Shown here: positions 35,547 through 44,329 of the stretch, piece by piece
Layout: each line of letters begins with the position of its first letter
Numbering within the stretch: position 1 is the first letter of the stretch
NCBI RefSeq assembly: GCF_001524445.2
Contig: NZ_CP013417.1
Coordinates: 2,852,001-2,916,000, forward strand
DNA from: Burkholderia savannae
GTDB taxonomy: Bacteria > Pseudomonadota > Gammaproteobacteria > Burkholderiales > Burkholderiaceae
DNA length: 64,000 nucleotides
Reading direction: 5' to 3'
Notes under the pieces: generated by a model
Seen by the model: only the letters and a program-made list of their open reading frames with translations
Told to the model about the DNA's origin: nothing
The model's database searches: none
Translations under genes and position numbers: made by a program

Positions 35547-36161
35547 ATGTCATTGATCGTCGCAGCACGCTTCACGACGCAGCGCGCCGCCGAGACCGCC
35601 GCCAAGCGGCTTCTCGAAAGCGGCTTCGTCGCCGAGGATGTCAGTCTGTTCTTCGTCAATCCGCGCGGCCAGCACGCGCGACCGTCATCCGAATACCTGT
35701 CCCACGCGGAACACCCGGCCGCGCCGCCTCCCGTCGGCGCGCTGCAACACGCGAGACACAGCACGACGATCGGCGCCGTCGCAGGCGCGATCTTCGGCGT
35801 CGCGCTGTTCTCGCTCCTCACGCCATCGCTCGTCGTCGCGATCTGTGCGGCGGGCGTGGGCGCGTATCTCGGCGGATGGCTCGGCCGGATGATGCACAAG
35901 GAGGACTTCACGCGCGCGCATGCGCGCGAGCTCGCGCACGAGGCGATCCATCACGAGATGCGCTCGTCCGGAATGCTCGTCGCCGTACACGTGACGGCCG
36001 ACTCCCAAGCCGACGCCGCGCGCGTGCTCGCCGATGCGGGCGGCAGCGACATCGAGCGCGCGACCGGGCGCTGGCAGTCGGGCCGCTGGGCGGACTTCGA
36101 TCCGACCCGCACGCCCGAGCCGTTCAACGGCGCGCAGCAACCGACGCACCGCCACGCGTGA
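35547..36161 (+). CDS. Glycine-zipper membrane-associated hypothetical protein
   Basis: A 204-residue protein. Residues 1-60 form a small alpha/beta domain (AARFTTQRAAETAAKRLLES and GFVAEDVSLFFVN). Two hydrophobic glycine-rich segments follow (TTIGAVAGAIFGVALFSLL and AAGVGAYLGGWLGRMM). The C-terminal third returns to a strand-helix-strand pattern (MLVAVHVTADSQADAARVLADAG). The layout is that of general-stress-type membrane-associated proteins with two related soluble domains. AGGAG precedes the ATG. Function unknown. Confidence 0.75.
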   Translation: MSLIVAARFTTQRAAETAAKRLLESGFVAEDVSLFFVNPRGQHARPSSEYLSHAEHPAAPPPVGALQHARHSTTIGAVAGAIFGVALFSLLTPSLVVAICAAGVGAYLGGWLGRMMHKEDFTRAHARELAHEAIHHEMRSSGMLVAVHVTADSQADAARVLADAGGSDIERATGRWQSGRWADFDPTRTPEPFNGAQQPTHRHA

Positions 36162-36315
36162 GCGGCGCGGCCGCATTCAGTGAAATACCCGAACGACGGC
36201 GGCAATCAGGAAGGAAACCGAAGCGAGGGCGAGGCGGGCGAGCGTGCCGATGCGGCGTCGATCGGCGCGCTCGCCCGTTGATGCCGGAAAGAAGAGGCAA
36301 GAATCGCGGCGGCGG

Positions 36316-36930
36316 TCACGCCGCCGCCGCGACGAAATCGAGAACGAAGCGGCAACGCTCGTCGACGCTCGCGCGCGGCAGTTCGATCAGCCGATACCCG
36401 CACGCCGCGTAGGTGTCGACCATCGTGTCGTAAGTGCGCACCGCCTGCGCGTAATCCTGCTTGCGTTCGGCATCCTGCACATAGATCTCCGGCCACGGCG
36501 GCGCGATGAACACGTCGCGGCAATAGCGAAACCGCTCGGCGGCCGCGGCGAGATGCGCGGGAACGGGCAGCGCGGACAGCGTCAGATAGCCGATCACGTC
36601 GGGCACGCCGCGATCGAAGAACACCGGCCCGCGCGCGCGACGCGCGAGATGATGCGAGCGCATTTCCCAACCGAGCATCAATTCGGCGAACGCGGCGCGA
36701 TCGCGCCACGGCAGCGCATGTCCGCCGATCGCCGTCTGATCCTGGATCACGCCGCGCCCGGCTTCGTGCGAGCGCGCGCAGCCGCGCGCTTCGAGCGCAT
36801 CGATCAGCGTGCTCTTGCCCGAGCCCGGCCCGCCCGTAATCACGAAAAAACGCGCGACCGCGGCATCGGCATCGGCATCAGCGTCGGTGCCCGGTTCGCC
36901 CGCGCGCGCGTCGGCGCCCGCGTCAAGCAT
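36316..36930 (-). CDS. AAA-type ATPase/kinase-like protein overlapping otsA
   Basis: A 204-residue P-loop protein. Walker A is GGPGSGKST near residues 33-41, with a Walker-B-like PVFFDRGVPDVIGY and a basic lid region. The family (AAA_28-like) contains predicted nucleotide or small-molecule kinases. The N-terminus contains an Ala-Asp repeat (DADADADA) coded by a hexamer repeat. The gene begins 8 bases before the otsA stop, so it is translationally coupled to trehalose-6-phosphate synthase. Its start may be one of several upstream; this ATG is the first in frame. Confidence 0.75.
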   Translation of the reverse strand: MLDAGADARAGEPGTDADADADAAVARFFVITGGPGSGKSTLIDALEARGCARSHEAGRGVIQDQTAIGGHALPWRDRAAFAELMLGWEMRSHHLARRARGPVFFDRGVPDVIGYLTLSALPVPAHLAAAAERFRYCRDVFIAPPWPEIYVQDAERKQDYAQAVRTYDTMVDTYAACGYRLIELPRASVDERCRFVLDFVAAAA

Positions 36931-38341
36931 TCGCGACGCGCCGCCCCGCGCGCTGCGTGACCGACGCGGCCGTCGCGACGCTGCGCAGATCCGCGAGGAA
37001 CGAATCGCGCCACACCGACAGATCGTTGCCGCGCAGCCGCTCGATGTTCTCCGCGTGGCGCGCCTGCCGCTCCTCGAGCGGCATCGCGAGCGCGCGCTCG
37101 AGCGACTCCGCCATCTGCGACAGGTCGAACGGGTTCACGAGCAACGCGCCCGGCAGCTCGGCCGCGGCGCCCGCGAATTCGGACAGCACGAGCACGCCCG
37201 GATCGTTCGAATCCTGCGACGCGACGTACTCCTTCGCGACGAGATTCATCCCGTCGCGCAGCGGCGTCACGTAGCCGACCTGCGACAGCCGGAACAGCGC
37301 CATCAGCAGATTGCGCTCGTACTTGCGGTTCAGGTACTGGATCGGCGTCCAGTCGAGCTGCGCGAAGCGGCCGTTGATGCGCCCCGCCTCGCCTTCGAGC
37401 GTCTGCCGGATGCGCTGATAGGTCTGCACGTCGGAGCGGGTCGGCGGCGCGATCTGCACGAGCGACACGCGCCCCTGCCAGCCGGGCGCGTTCGCGAGCA
37501 TCCGCTCGAACGCCTGGAAGCGCTCGACGAGGCCCTTCGAGTAGTCGAGACGATCGACGCTGATCACGAGCTTGCGCTCGCCCATCGTGTCGCGCAGCGC
37601 CTTCACCGCCTTGCGCGAGCCGTATTCGACGGCCGCCTTGCCGATCGCGTCCGGATAGATGCCGATCGGATACGCGGCGACCTTCACGACGCGGCCGTGC
37701 GCGTGCAGTATCCCGTCCTCGCTCGACGTGCCGAGCCCGCGCCGTTCGATGTAGTCGACGAACGCCTGCTTGTCGTTTTCCGTCTGCAAGCCGACGACGT
37801 CGTACGCGCACATGAACTTCATCAGCTCTTCGTGCGGCGGGACGGTGCGTAGGACCTCGGACGACGGGAACGGAATGTGCAGAAAGAAGCCGATCGGATT
37901 CTTCACGCCGAGCTCGCGCAGGCAATGCGCGAACGGCAGCAGGTGGTAGTCGTGCACCCAGATGATGTCGTCGGGCTGCACGAGCTCGCGCAGATGCTTC
38001 GCGAGCGCGCAGTTCACGCGCAGATAGCCCGCGTATTCCTGGCGATCGAAGCGCGCGAGATCCCCGCGATAGTGGAACACGGGCCAGAGCGTGGCGTTCG
38101 AGAAGCCGCGGTAGTACTGGTCGTAGTCGCGGCGGGTGAGGCCGACGGTCGCGTAGGTCACGTTGCCGTCCCGCTCGATCACGGGCGCCTCGGGCGCGCC
38201 GGCGATCTCGCCGTTCCAGCCGAACCAGACGCCGCCCGTCTCCTTCAGCGCGTCGAGCACGCCGACCGCCAGCCCGCCCGCGGTCGGACGCGCATCCTGG
38301 CCGGCCGCCACGCGATTCGATACCACGATCAATCTGCTCAT
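36923..38341 (-). CDS. otsA: Trehalose-6-phosphate synthase
   Basis: A 472-residue GT20 glycosyltransferase. Visible family motifs include SNRVAA at the start, the glucose-6-phosphate site WHDYH-like WVHDYHLLPF, GFFLHIPFPSSEVL, and LDYSKGLVERFQAFE of the UDP-glucose site. It joins UDP-glucose and glucose-6-phosphate to trehalose-6-phosphate, used in osmotic and desiccation stress. The otsB phosphatase is not in the window. The start at 38341 has a GGAGGG site. The downstream ATPase gene overlaps its stop. Confidence 0.95.
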   Translation of the reverse strand: MSRLIVVSNRVAAGQDARPTAGGLAVGVLDALKETGGVWFGWNGEIAGAPEAPVIERDGNVTYATVGLTRRDYDQYYRGFSNATLWPVFHYRGDLARFDRQEYAGYLRVNCALAKHLRELVQPDDIIWVHDYHLLPFAHCLRELGVKNPIGFFLHIPFPSSEVLRTVPPHEELMKFMCAYDVVGLQTENDKQAFVDYIERRGLGTSSEDGILHAHGRVVKVAAYPIGIYPDAIGKAAVEYGSRKAVKALRDTMGERKLVISVDRLDYSKGLVERFQAFERMLANAPGWQGRVSLVQIAPPTRSDVQTYQRIRQTLEGEAGRINGRFAQLDWTPIQYLNRKYERNLLMALFRLSQVGYVTPLRDGMNLVAKEYVASQDSNDPGVLVLSEFAGAAAELPGALLVNPFDLSQMAESLERALAMPLEERQARHAENIERLRGNDLSVWRDSFLADLRSVATAASVTQRAGRRVANA

Positions 38342-38472
38342 TACGGCTTACCCTCCTGTAGTCAGATTGCCCGGCGAACGGGTTACAGCCTTCCCGCCGA
38401 ATCAGGCAAGTCGCATGCCACCTCGCGACGTTTCAAGCGTTAAAAATGCAAGCATGTGTAACAAGGACGTTC

Positions 38473-38685
38473 TCATGCGTCCTGCTCCGAGCCGAGATCG
38501 CGCTGATAGTCGAGCCCTTCCGGGCGCGTGCCGCCTTGGTTGTGATCGCCGTCCGAAGGCGTGTGCGGCGCGGAGCCGGCTGGCGCGGGAGTGGTCGTGG
38601 CGTTGACCGGCCGCGACGGGCCGGTACCGGCGTCGCGCCCGCGATGCTCGGGGCGCTTGGAGCGGCGCATGGCAGGGTGTCTCAT
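38473..38685 (-). CDS. Small hydrophilic hypothetical protein
   Basis: A 70-residue frame rich in Arg, Pro, Gly and Asp, with no membrane segment (RRSKRPEHRGRD, GDHNQGGTRPEGLD). No strong ribosome site was found. Its disordered composition and lack of motif make it tentative. It lies between otsA and a lipoprotein gene. Confidence 0.35.
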   Translation of the reverse strand: MRHPAMRRSKRPEHRGRDAGTGPSRPVNATTTPAPAGSAPHTPSDGDHNQGGTRPEGLDYQRDLGSEQDA

Positions 38686-38958
38686 GATCGGAGCGGCGCA
38701 AGGCCGTCGGTGAAACAGTCCATAGCCGTTTAGTTTAGGATCGTCGAGCAGGGTTCACGGTAACAATTACATTCAATTTGTAACGATTCGACCCCTCTCC
38801 GGCGCTTTGCACCACAATGTTGCCGCTCGCGCGCGCTCCGCGTGCGCGGCAAACGTTTGTCAATTGTTTGCATTTCTCGTCGGACAATTGCAGAACAATG
38901 GCGCTCTACGGTCGCTACGCGAAACGCGCGGCGCACGAAGACAGGACCGCATTCAGGG

Positions 38959-39510
38959 ATGAACCATCGCATCGCACGGCCGGCGCGCCGCTGGGTCGCC
39001 TCGGCCACGCTCGGCGCAGCCGCCTTCTCGACGCTGCTCTCAGGCTGCAACTCGCTCTATAGCGAAGGCGCGACGGCGGGCGCCGGTATCGCCGGGGCGG
39101 CCATCGCGTCAAAAGTCACCAACAACGCCGCCGTCGCGACCGGTATCGGCCTTGGCGCCGTCGCCGGCGCGCGAGCGGGCGTCCAGTACACGCAACGCGT
39201 CGCGCATCGCTACTCGCAGGCGCAGATCGCCACCGCCGCCGGGCCGCTCGACGTCGGCGGCGTCGCGCCCTGGTCGACGCATCACTCGTTTCCGATCGAA
39301 GACGACGAGCACGGCCGCGTGACTGTGAGCCGGCTCATCAGCGTCGGGCCGCTCGACTGCAAGGAAATCGTGTTCTCGGTCGACACCGATGCGAAGCAGA
39401 GCGAGCCCGCGCAATCGGGCTTCTATGTCGCGACGATCTGCCGGGACGGCCCGACGTGGAAATGGGCGTCCGCTGAGCCCGCGACCGGCCGCTGGGGAGC
39501 GCTGCAATGA
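38959..39510 (+). CDS. Lipoprotein, first of two tandem paralogues
   Basis: A 183-residue protein with a signal peptide ending in the lipobox LLSGC near residue 30. A Gly/Ala-rich zipper follows (GAGIAGAAIASKVTNNAAVATGIGLGAVAG). The C-terminal part carries VSVGPLDC-type strand, the FSVDTD motif, GFYVATIC and WKWASAEPATGRWGALQ. The same C-terminal pattern (FSV, W-WASAEPA--RWG-LQ) appears in the next gene, which overlaps this stop by 4 bases. The function is unknown. The start at 38959 is chosen for the lipobox distance. Confidence 0.8.
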   Translation: MNHRIARPARRWVASATLGAAAFSTLLSGCNSLYSEGATAGAGIAGAAIASKVTNNAAVATGIGLGAVAGARAGVQYTQRVAHRYSQAQIATAAGPLDVGGVAPWSTHHSFPIEDDEHGRVTVSRLISVGPLDCKEIVFSVDTDAKQSEPAQSGFYVATICRDGPTWKWASAEPATGRWGALQ

Positions 39511-40013
39511 GCGTGAGCGCGCGCGCGGCGCTGCCGCTCGCGGCGGCGCTCGCGTTCGCCGCGGCCGCGCTCGGCCTCTCCGGCTGCGGCTCGGTGGGCG
39601 CGGCGAGCGGCGCGCTCGCGGGCGCGGCGACGGGCCTTGTCACCGCGAATCCGGCTGTCGGCATCGGCGTCGGCATCGCGGTGCAGGCGGCGACCGACGA
39701 GGCCGTCAACCGCACGATGAAGCAGTTGCACAAGAATCAGCAGGATGCGATCGCGCAGGCGGCGGGCGGACTCGCCGTCGGCGAGACGCGCGCGTGGCAA
39801 GTGAAGAACAAGGTGCCGCTCGAGAACGGCGAAGGCGAAGTGCGCGTGACGCGCGCGTTCCAGACGCCGCTCGCGCTCTGCAAGGAATTCGCGTTTTCGG
39901 TGAAGGACGGCGCGCGCGCCGACTGGTATCTGGCGAACGCGTGCCAGGATGCGCACGGCTGGCAATGGGCGTCGGCGGAGCCGGCCGTCGAGCGCTGGGG
40001 CAATCTGCAGTGA
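39507..40013 (+). CDS. Lipoprotein, second of two tandem paralogues
   Basis: A 168-residue lipoprotein. The signal peptide ends in LGLSGCGS near residue 27. A glycine zipper (GALAGAATGLVTANPAVGIGVGI) precedes a soluble C-terminal domain with EFAFSVKDGARADWYLANAC and WQWASAEPAVERWGNLQ. The two cysteines and the closing WASAEPA--RWG-LQ are shared with the upstream gene. The ATGA overlap of stop and start indicates coupled translation. The pair probably arose by duplication. Confidence 0.82.
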   Translation: MSVSARAALPLAAALAFAAAALGLSGCGSVGAASGALAGAATGLVTANPAVGIGVGIAVQAATDEAVNRTMKQLHKNQQDAIAQAAGGLAVGETRAWQVKNKVPLENGEGEVRVTRAFQTPLALCKEFAFSVKDGARADWYLANACQDAHGWQWASAEPAVERWGNLQ

Positions 40014-40358
40014 TGCGACGCGGACGCCGCGAGCCGGTTGCGGCTGCCTGATAAGCCCGGCCGCGCTCCACGCCGGCCTTACTCGCCAGCCTTACGCCAC
40101 GACAGGGCCGCGCGAATTCGGCGGCGAGACGGCGCCAGCGATGCGCGCCTCGCCCTCTTCCGCGGAAAGCACGAGGCGCAACGGCGGCACGCAAACGAAG
40201 CCAACGCGCTTGCGCCCGTGCGCAGCGCATCCCGGCGGCAACGCATGAGGTGCCGACGCATAAGGCGGCAACGCATCAAGCAGCCGCGGCAAGCGCAAGC
40301 GGCTCTCCCGTCCGCGCCGCCGCTCGTCCCGCACGGGCCGCAAGCGGCCCGCCGCCGC
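40014..40358. other. Spacer without recognised gene
   Basis: About 345 bases between convergent genes. No repeat, hairpin with T-tract or coding frame stands out. Confidence 0.45.
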
Positions 40359-41699
40359 TCAGGACTCGACGTCCTCGAGACTGAAGATCTCGGTCTGATC
40401 GTTGTACGAGAAGATCTCGCCGTACCGGCCCCAGTCGATCACCGCGTCGAGCGTCTCCTCGGCCGCGCCGTCGGACAGGAAATCCTCGAGCTCCTGCTCG
40501 AAGCGCACGCGCGGCGCGCGGTGCCCCGGGCGCTCGTTCAGCACCTTCTTGATCCGCGCGGCGAGCGGCACGTGGCGCAGCAAATGCTCGGCGAACATCA
40601 TCTTGCGCTCCTGCGTGCCGAACTCGGCGAACACGCGCCCCGGCGGCGTCAGGAACACGTCGCCCTCGCGCACGTCGGCGAAGCCGAGGTACTGCAGCAC
40701 TTCGGCGATCGGGAACAGATCGTCGACCTCGAGATGCAGCGTGCGCGCGATTTCCGGCATGTCCGCGCGGCCGTGATACGGCGGCGCGGCGAGCGTCTCG
40801 ATGAGGCCCGCCATCAGGTTCGTCGACACCTGCGGCAGCCAGCTGCCGAGCTCGAGCCCCTTCTTCGTCGCTTCGCCGACCTGGCGCGCAGTCATCTTCG
40901 CGTAGATGTCGTCGACGAGCCGGCGGAACGCGGGGTCGAGCCGGTTGCGCGGATGCTTGAACGGCACCTTGATCTCGGCGATCACGCGGCCCGGATTCGA
41001 CGACAGCACGAGAATCCGGTCGCACATGAACACCGCTTCCTCGATGTTGTGCGTGACGATCAGCACCGACTTGATCGGCATGCGGCCCTGCGTCCACAGA
41101 TCGAGCAGGTCGGTGCGCAGCGTCTCGGCCGTCAGCACGTCGAGCGCCGAGAACGGCTCGTCCATCAGCAGCAGCGTCGGATCGACGACGAGCGCGCGCG
41201 CGAAGCCGACGCGCTGGCGCATGCCGCCCGACAGCTCGCGCGGATACGCGTTCTCGAAGCCGTCGAGACCGATCAGGTCGATCGCGGCGAGCGCGCGCTC
41301 GCGCCGCTCGCGCGCGCCGACGCCGAGCGCCTCGAGGCCCGCCTCCACGTTCTGCAGCACCGTGAGCCACGGAAACAGCGCAAACGTCTGGAACACCATC
41401 GCGACGCCCTCGGCCGGGCCGTTGAGCGGCTTGCCGAGATAGGTGACATCGCCGCCCGTCGGCTCGATCAGCCCGGCGATGATGCGCAGCAGCGTCGATT
41501 TGCCGGAGCCCGAGCGGCCGAGCAGCCCGACGATCTCGCCTTCGCGCAGCGACAGGTTCGCGCCGTCGAGCACGAGCAGCTCGCCCTGCGTCTTGTTGAA
41601 GCCGCGGCTCACGTTCTCGACGCGCAGGATTTCTTCGCTGCCCCGCGGCGGCGCGGGCGGCGTCTGGACGGGTGCATTTACAGCATTCGGGTTTTGCAT
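40359..41699 (-). CDS. ABC importer ATPase, NitT/TauT type with C-terminal AAA-associated domain
   Basis: A 446-residue protein. The ABC domain (about 20-260) has Walker A GRSGSGKST, signature LSGGMRQR and Walker B LLLMDEPFSALD. Residues from about 290 form an extra domain with a winged-helix-like pattern (PPYHGRADMPEIARTLHLEVDDL) ending in FSYNDQTEIFSLEDVES, as in the AAA-associated C-terminal domain of nitrate/sulfonate-type ATPases. It probably senses substrate or regulates the transporter. The permease gene lies 42 bases upstream on the same strand. Confidence 0.9.
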   Translation of the reverse strand: MQNPNAVNAPVQTPPAPPRGSEEILRVENVSRGFNKTQGELLVLDGANLSLREGEIVGLLGRSGSGKSTLLRIIAGLIEPTGGDVTYLGKPLNGPAEGVAMVFQTFALFPWLTVLQNVEAGLEALGVGARERRERALAAIDLIGLDGFENAYPRELSGGMRQRVGFARALVVDPTLLLMDEPFSALDVLTAETLRTDLLDLWTQGRMPIKSVLIVTHNIEEAVFMCDRILVLSSNPGRVIAEIKVPFKHPRNRLDPAFRRLVDDIYAKMTARQVGEATKKGLELGSWLPQVSTNLMAGLIETLAAPPYHGRADMPEIARTLHLEVDDLFPIAEVLQYLGFADVREGDVFLTPPGRVFAEFGTQERKMMFAEHLLRHVPLAARIKKVLNERPGHRAPRVRFEQELEDFLSDGAAEETLDAVIDWGRYGEIFSYNDQTEIFSLEDVES

Positions 41700-41741
41700 C
41701 GCGTTTCGCTCTCGGTCGGTCTCAATCGGCTGACATCAGTC

Positions 41742-43499
41742 TCAATCGAGACGCAGCTTCGCTTCGGCGTACGCGTACAGCGGACGCCACAACAGGCGGT
41801 TGAACAGGGTGACGAACAGGGACATCACGGCGATGCCCATGATGATCTTCGGATAGTCGCCCGCGGCCGTCGTCTGCGCGATGTACGCGCCGAGGCCGTG
41901 CGCCTGGATCTTGGTGTCGCCCCACTGGACGAGCTCCGACACGATGCTCGCGTTCCACGCGCCGCCCGACGCGGTGATCGCGCCCGTCACGTAGTACGGG
42001 AAGATGCCGGGCAGGATCGCCTGCCGCCACCATTGCCAGCCGCGGATGCGGAAATTGGTGGCCGCTTCGCGGTAGTCGTTCGGATAGGCGGTCGCGCCCG
42101 CGATCACGTTGAACAGGATATACCACTGGGTGCCGAGCACGATGAGCGGCGACAGCCAGATGTCCGCGTTCAGGTGGAAACGCACGATTACGATCACGAA
42201 CACCGGGAACAGCAGGTTCGCCGGGAACGCCGCGAGAAACTGCGCGAGCGGCTGCACCTTCTCGGCGATCGCGGGCCGCAGGCCGATCCACACGCCGATC
42301 GGCACCCAGACCAGCGATGCGATCACGATGAGCAGCAACACCCGCAGCAGCGTGATGAAACCCAGCACGAACACGTGGCCGACTTCGGCGAGCGACACGC
42401 CCGTCTGCACGTAGGCGACGACGCGCCACATCACGTACGCGGTGCCCGCGAGCACGAGGATCGCCCAGCCGAAGTCCGCGACGCGCGACGCCTGCTTGTC
42501 GATCTTGGGCGTCGCGAAACGCACGGCGTCGAAAGACGGCAGGCGAAACGACAGCCGCGCGGTCTTCGCCAGGAACCAGCCGGCCGGCACGAGCAGCTGA
42601 TGAATGAGGCGCGTGCGGCGCACGAGGTCGAGGAACCACGACTCCGGCGCGTTGCCCGAGCTCGTCGTCTCCATCCGGAACTTGTCCGCCCATGCGACGA
42701 GCGGCCGGAACAGCAACTGATCGTACGCGATGATCACGACCGTCATCGCGAGAATCACCCAGCCGACCGCCCCGAGGTTCTTGTCGGCGATCGCCTGCGC
42801 GAGATAAGCGCCGATGCCCGGCAGCGTGATCGTGTTGTTGCCGACGGTGATCGCCTCGGACGCGACGACGAAGAACCAGCCGCCCGACATCGACATCATC
42901 ATGTTCCAGATGAGGCCCGGCATCGAGAACGGCACTTCGAGCTTCCAGAAGCGCTGCCACGACGTCAGGTGGAAGCCGCGCGACACTTCGTCGAGATCGC
43001 GCGGCACCGTGCGCAGCGACTGATAGAAGCTGAACGTCATGTTCCACGCCTGGCTCGTGAAGATCGCGAAGATCGCGGCGAGCTCGGCGCCGAGCACCCG
43101 GCCCGGAAACAGCGCGATGAAGAAGGTCACCGTAAACGAGATGTAGCCCAGCACCGGCACCGACTGCAGGATGTCGAGGATCGGAATGAGCACCATGCCG
43201 GCCCGGCGGCTCTTCGCGGCGAGCGTGCCGTAGACGAGCGTGAAGACGAGCGACGCCATCATCGCCGCCAGCATGCGCAGCGTCGTGCGCATCGCGTACT
43301 CGGGCAGGTTCGAGGGATCGAGCGAGATCTTCTGCGTATTGAGCGTCGCGAACGGCGCAAGCGTCTCGTGAAAACCGATCGCGGCCATCGCGATCACGCA
43401 GATGATGAGCGGGAACGCGACGAAGTCCCAGCGGTTCGGCAGGACGCGCCACGCGGATGCGTTGGCGGTCCGATTCGGATTGAAGAATCCGAGATCCAT
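41742..43499 (-). CDS. Fused double permease of a NitT/TauT-type ABC importer
   Basis: A 585-residue membrane protein with two permease domains fused in one chain. The EAA loop is DEVSRGFHLTSWQRFWKLEVP in the first half, and a similar loop with YREAATNFRIRGWQWWRQAILP in the second. Each half has about six helices. Such fusions occur in some nitrate/sulfonate/bicarbonate-type importers. The start at 43499 (MDLGFFNPN) has GGGGAGGG; the frame upstream lacks similarity. No substrate-binding protein is encoded nearby, so substrate is unknown. Confidence 0.9.
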   Translation of the reverse strand: MDLGFFNPNRTANASAWRVLPNRWDFVAFPLIICVIAMAAIGFHETLAPFATLNTQKISLDPSNLPEYAMRTTLRMLAAMMASLVFTLVYGTLAAKSRRAGMVLIPILDILQSVPVLGYISFTVTFFIALFPGRVLGAELAAIFAIFTSQAWNMTFSFYQSLRTVPRDLDEVSRGFHLTSWQRFWKLEVPFSMPGLIWNMMMSMSGGWFFVVASEAITVGNNTITLPGIGAYLAQAIADKNLGAVGWVILAMTVVIIAYDQLLFRPLVAWADKFRMETTSSGNAPESWFLDLVRRTRLIHQLLVPAGWFLAKTARLSFRLPSFDAVRFATPKIDKQASRVADFGWAILVLAGTAYVMWRVVAYVQTGVSLAEVGHVFVLGFITLLRVLLLIVIASLVWVPIGVWIGLRPAIAEKVQPLAQFLAAFPANLLFPVFVIVIVRFHLNADIWLSPLIVLGTQWYILFNVIAGATAYPNDYREAATNFRIRGWQWWRQAILPGIFPYYVTGAITASGGAWNASIVSELVQWGDTKIQAHGLGAYIAQTTAAGDYPKIIMGIAVMSLFVTLFNRLLWRPLYAYAEAKLRLD

Positions 43500-43999
43500 C
43501 AGGCGCCCTCCCCGGCAAAGCCGTGCGAATCGAAAAATAAAGCCAGAAAGCGAATGTGACTCATGGCAAGGCGCACGTACACGGTAATTCGTTTTAACTG
43601 CAGAAACGGCCGCACGGCACCCCGACACGCCGATTTCCCGCCGTTTCCATTCGCGACGCGGCACCCGCCCGCACGCGACGGCACGACACTACTACATCCT
43701 GTATTTCAGGCACAACCTTCCGGACGACGAACTGTGGAAACCCCGCCCGGCCGCGAGCGCATCGGGCCCGGAACGGGCGGGCGGCGGGCGAATCTGCGAG
43801 GGGTGGCGGTGCGCCGGCTGGCCGCTGCTGCGCCGCAACGTCGAATTATGCCGCGATCCGGCCCTGCCGTGAACCCGCCCGAGCGCCCGCGCGACGCGCG
43901 CGCCCGCCAAGCGAGGCTTTCGTCGACGAACGGACACGCCGAAGCGGGTATGATCGGTATTAGCCCCAAGCGGGACCGATGGTCAATCAGGAGGAGTGA
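43500..43999. other. Spacer upstream of the ABC permease and small protein genes
   Basis: About 500 bases between divergent genes. It should hold both promoters, but none is clear enough to place. No coding frame was recognised. Confidence 0.45.
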
Positions 44000-44266
44000 A
44001 TGGCAGGAAATCTGGTTATCGTGTGCCGGGACCAGGACGCCGATGCGTTCGATCAACTGATGCAGGAATATGGCTCGTTCCAGACGCGGCTGTCGTCGAC
44101 GGCCTGGTATCTGAACATGAACATCGTGCCCGAGACGCTGCAGGAGGACATCCTCGAGCGTGTCGGCAAGTACACGACGCTCTACATCTTCGAGGCGACG
44201 AGCGTCACCTACAACACGATCGACAGCAACGCCGCCGAGACGCTCAGCACGCTCTTCGGCGAGTGA
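44000..44266 (+). CDS. Small protein with Cas2/SinR-like pattern
   Basis: An 88-residue cytoplasmic protein. CAGGAGGAG lies just before the ATG, so the start is firm. The order is a hydrophobic strand (NLVIVCRD), a helix (FDQLMQEY), a strand around STAWYLNM, a helix (ETLQEDILERV) and a strand (TTLYIFEAT). This beta-alpha-beta-beta-alpha-beta order with a central Trp resembles Cas2/VapD/SinR-like ferredoxin-fold proteins. The N-terminal Asp common to Cas2 nucleases is not evident. The resemblance is by eye only; no CRISPR or cas gene is near. Function unknown. Confidence 0.65.
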   Translation: MAGNLVIVCRDQDADAFDQLMQEYGSFQTRLSSTAWYLNMNIVPETLQEDILERVGKYTTLYIFEATSVTYNTIDSNAAETLSTLFGE

Positions 44267-44329
44267 CCGGCCGCCCGCGGCCGTCCGGCGCGATCGCGCC
44301 GGGCGCCGCGGCTCCCGCGCGGCGGCGCG

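Noticed and set aside
40038..43559. 1173-codon open frame on the plus strand across the ABC transporter
   Set aside because: Antisense shadow of two clear membrane and ATPase genes; its sequence is an Arg/His/Glu mix with no family pattern.
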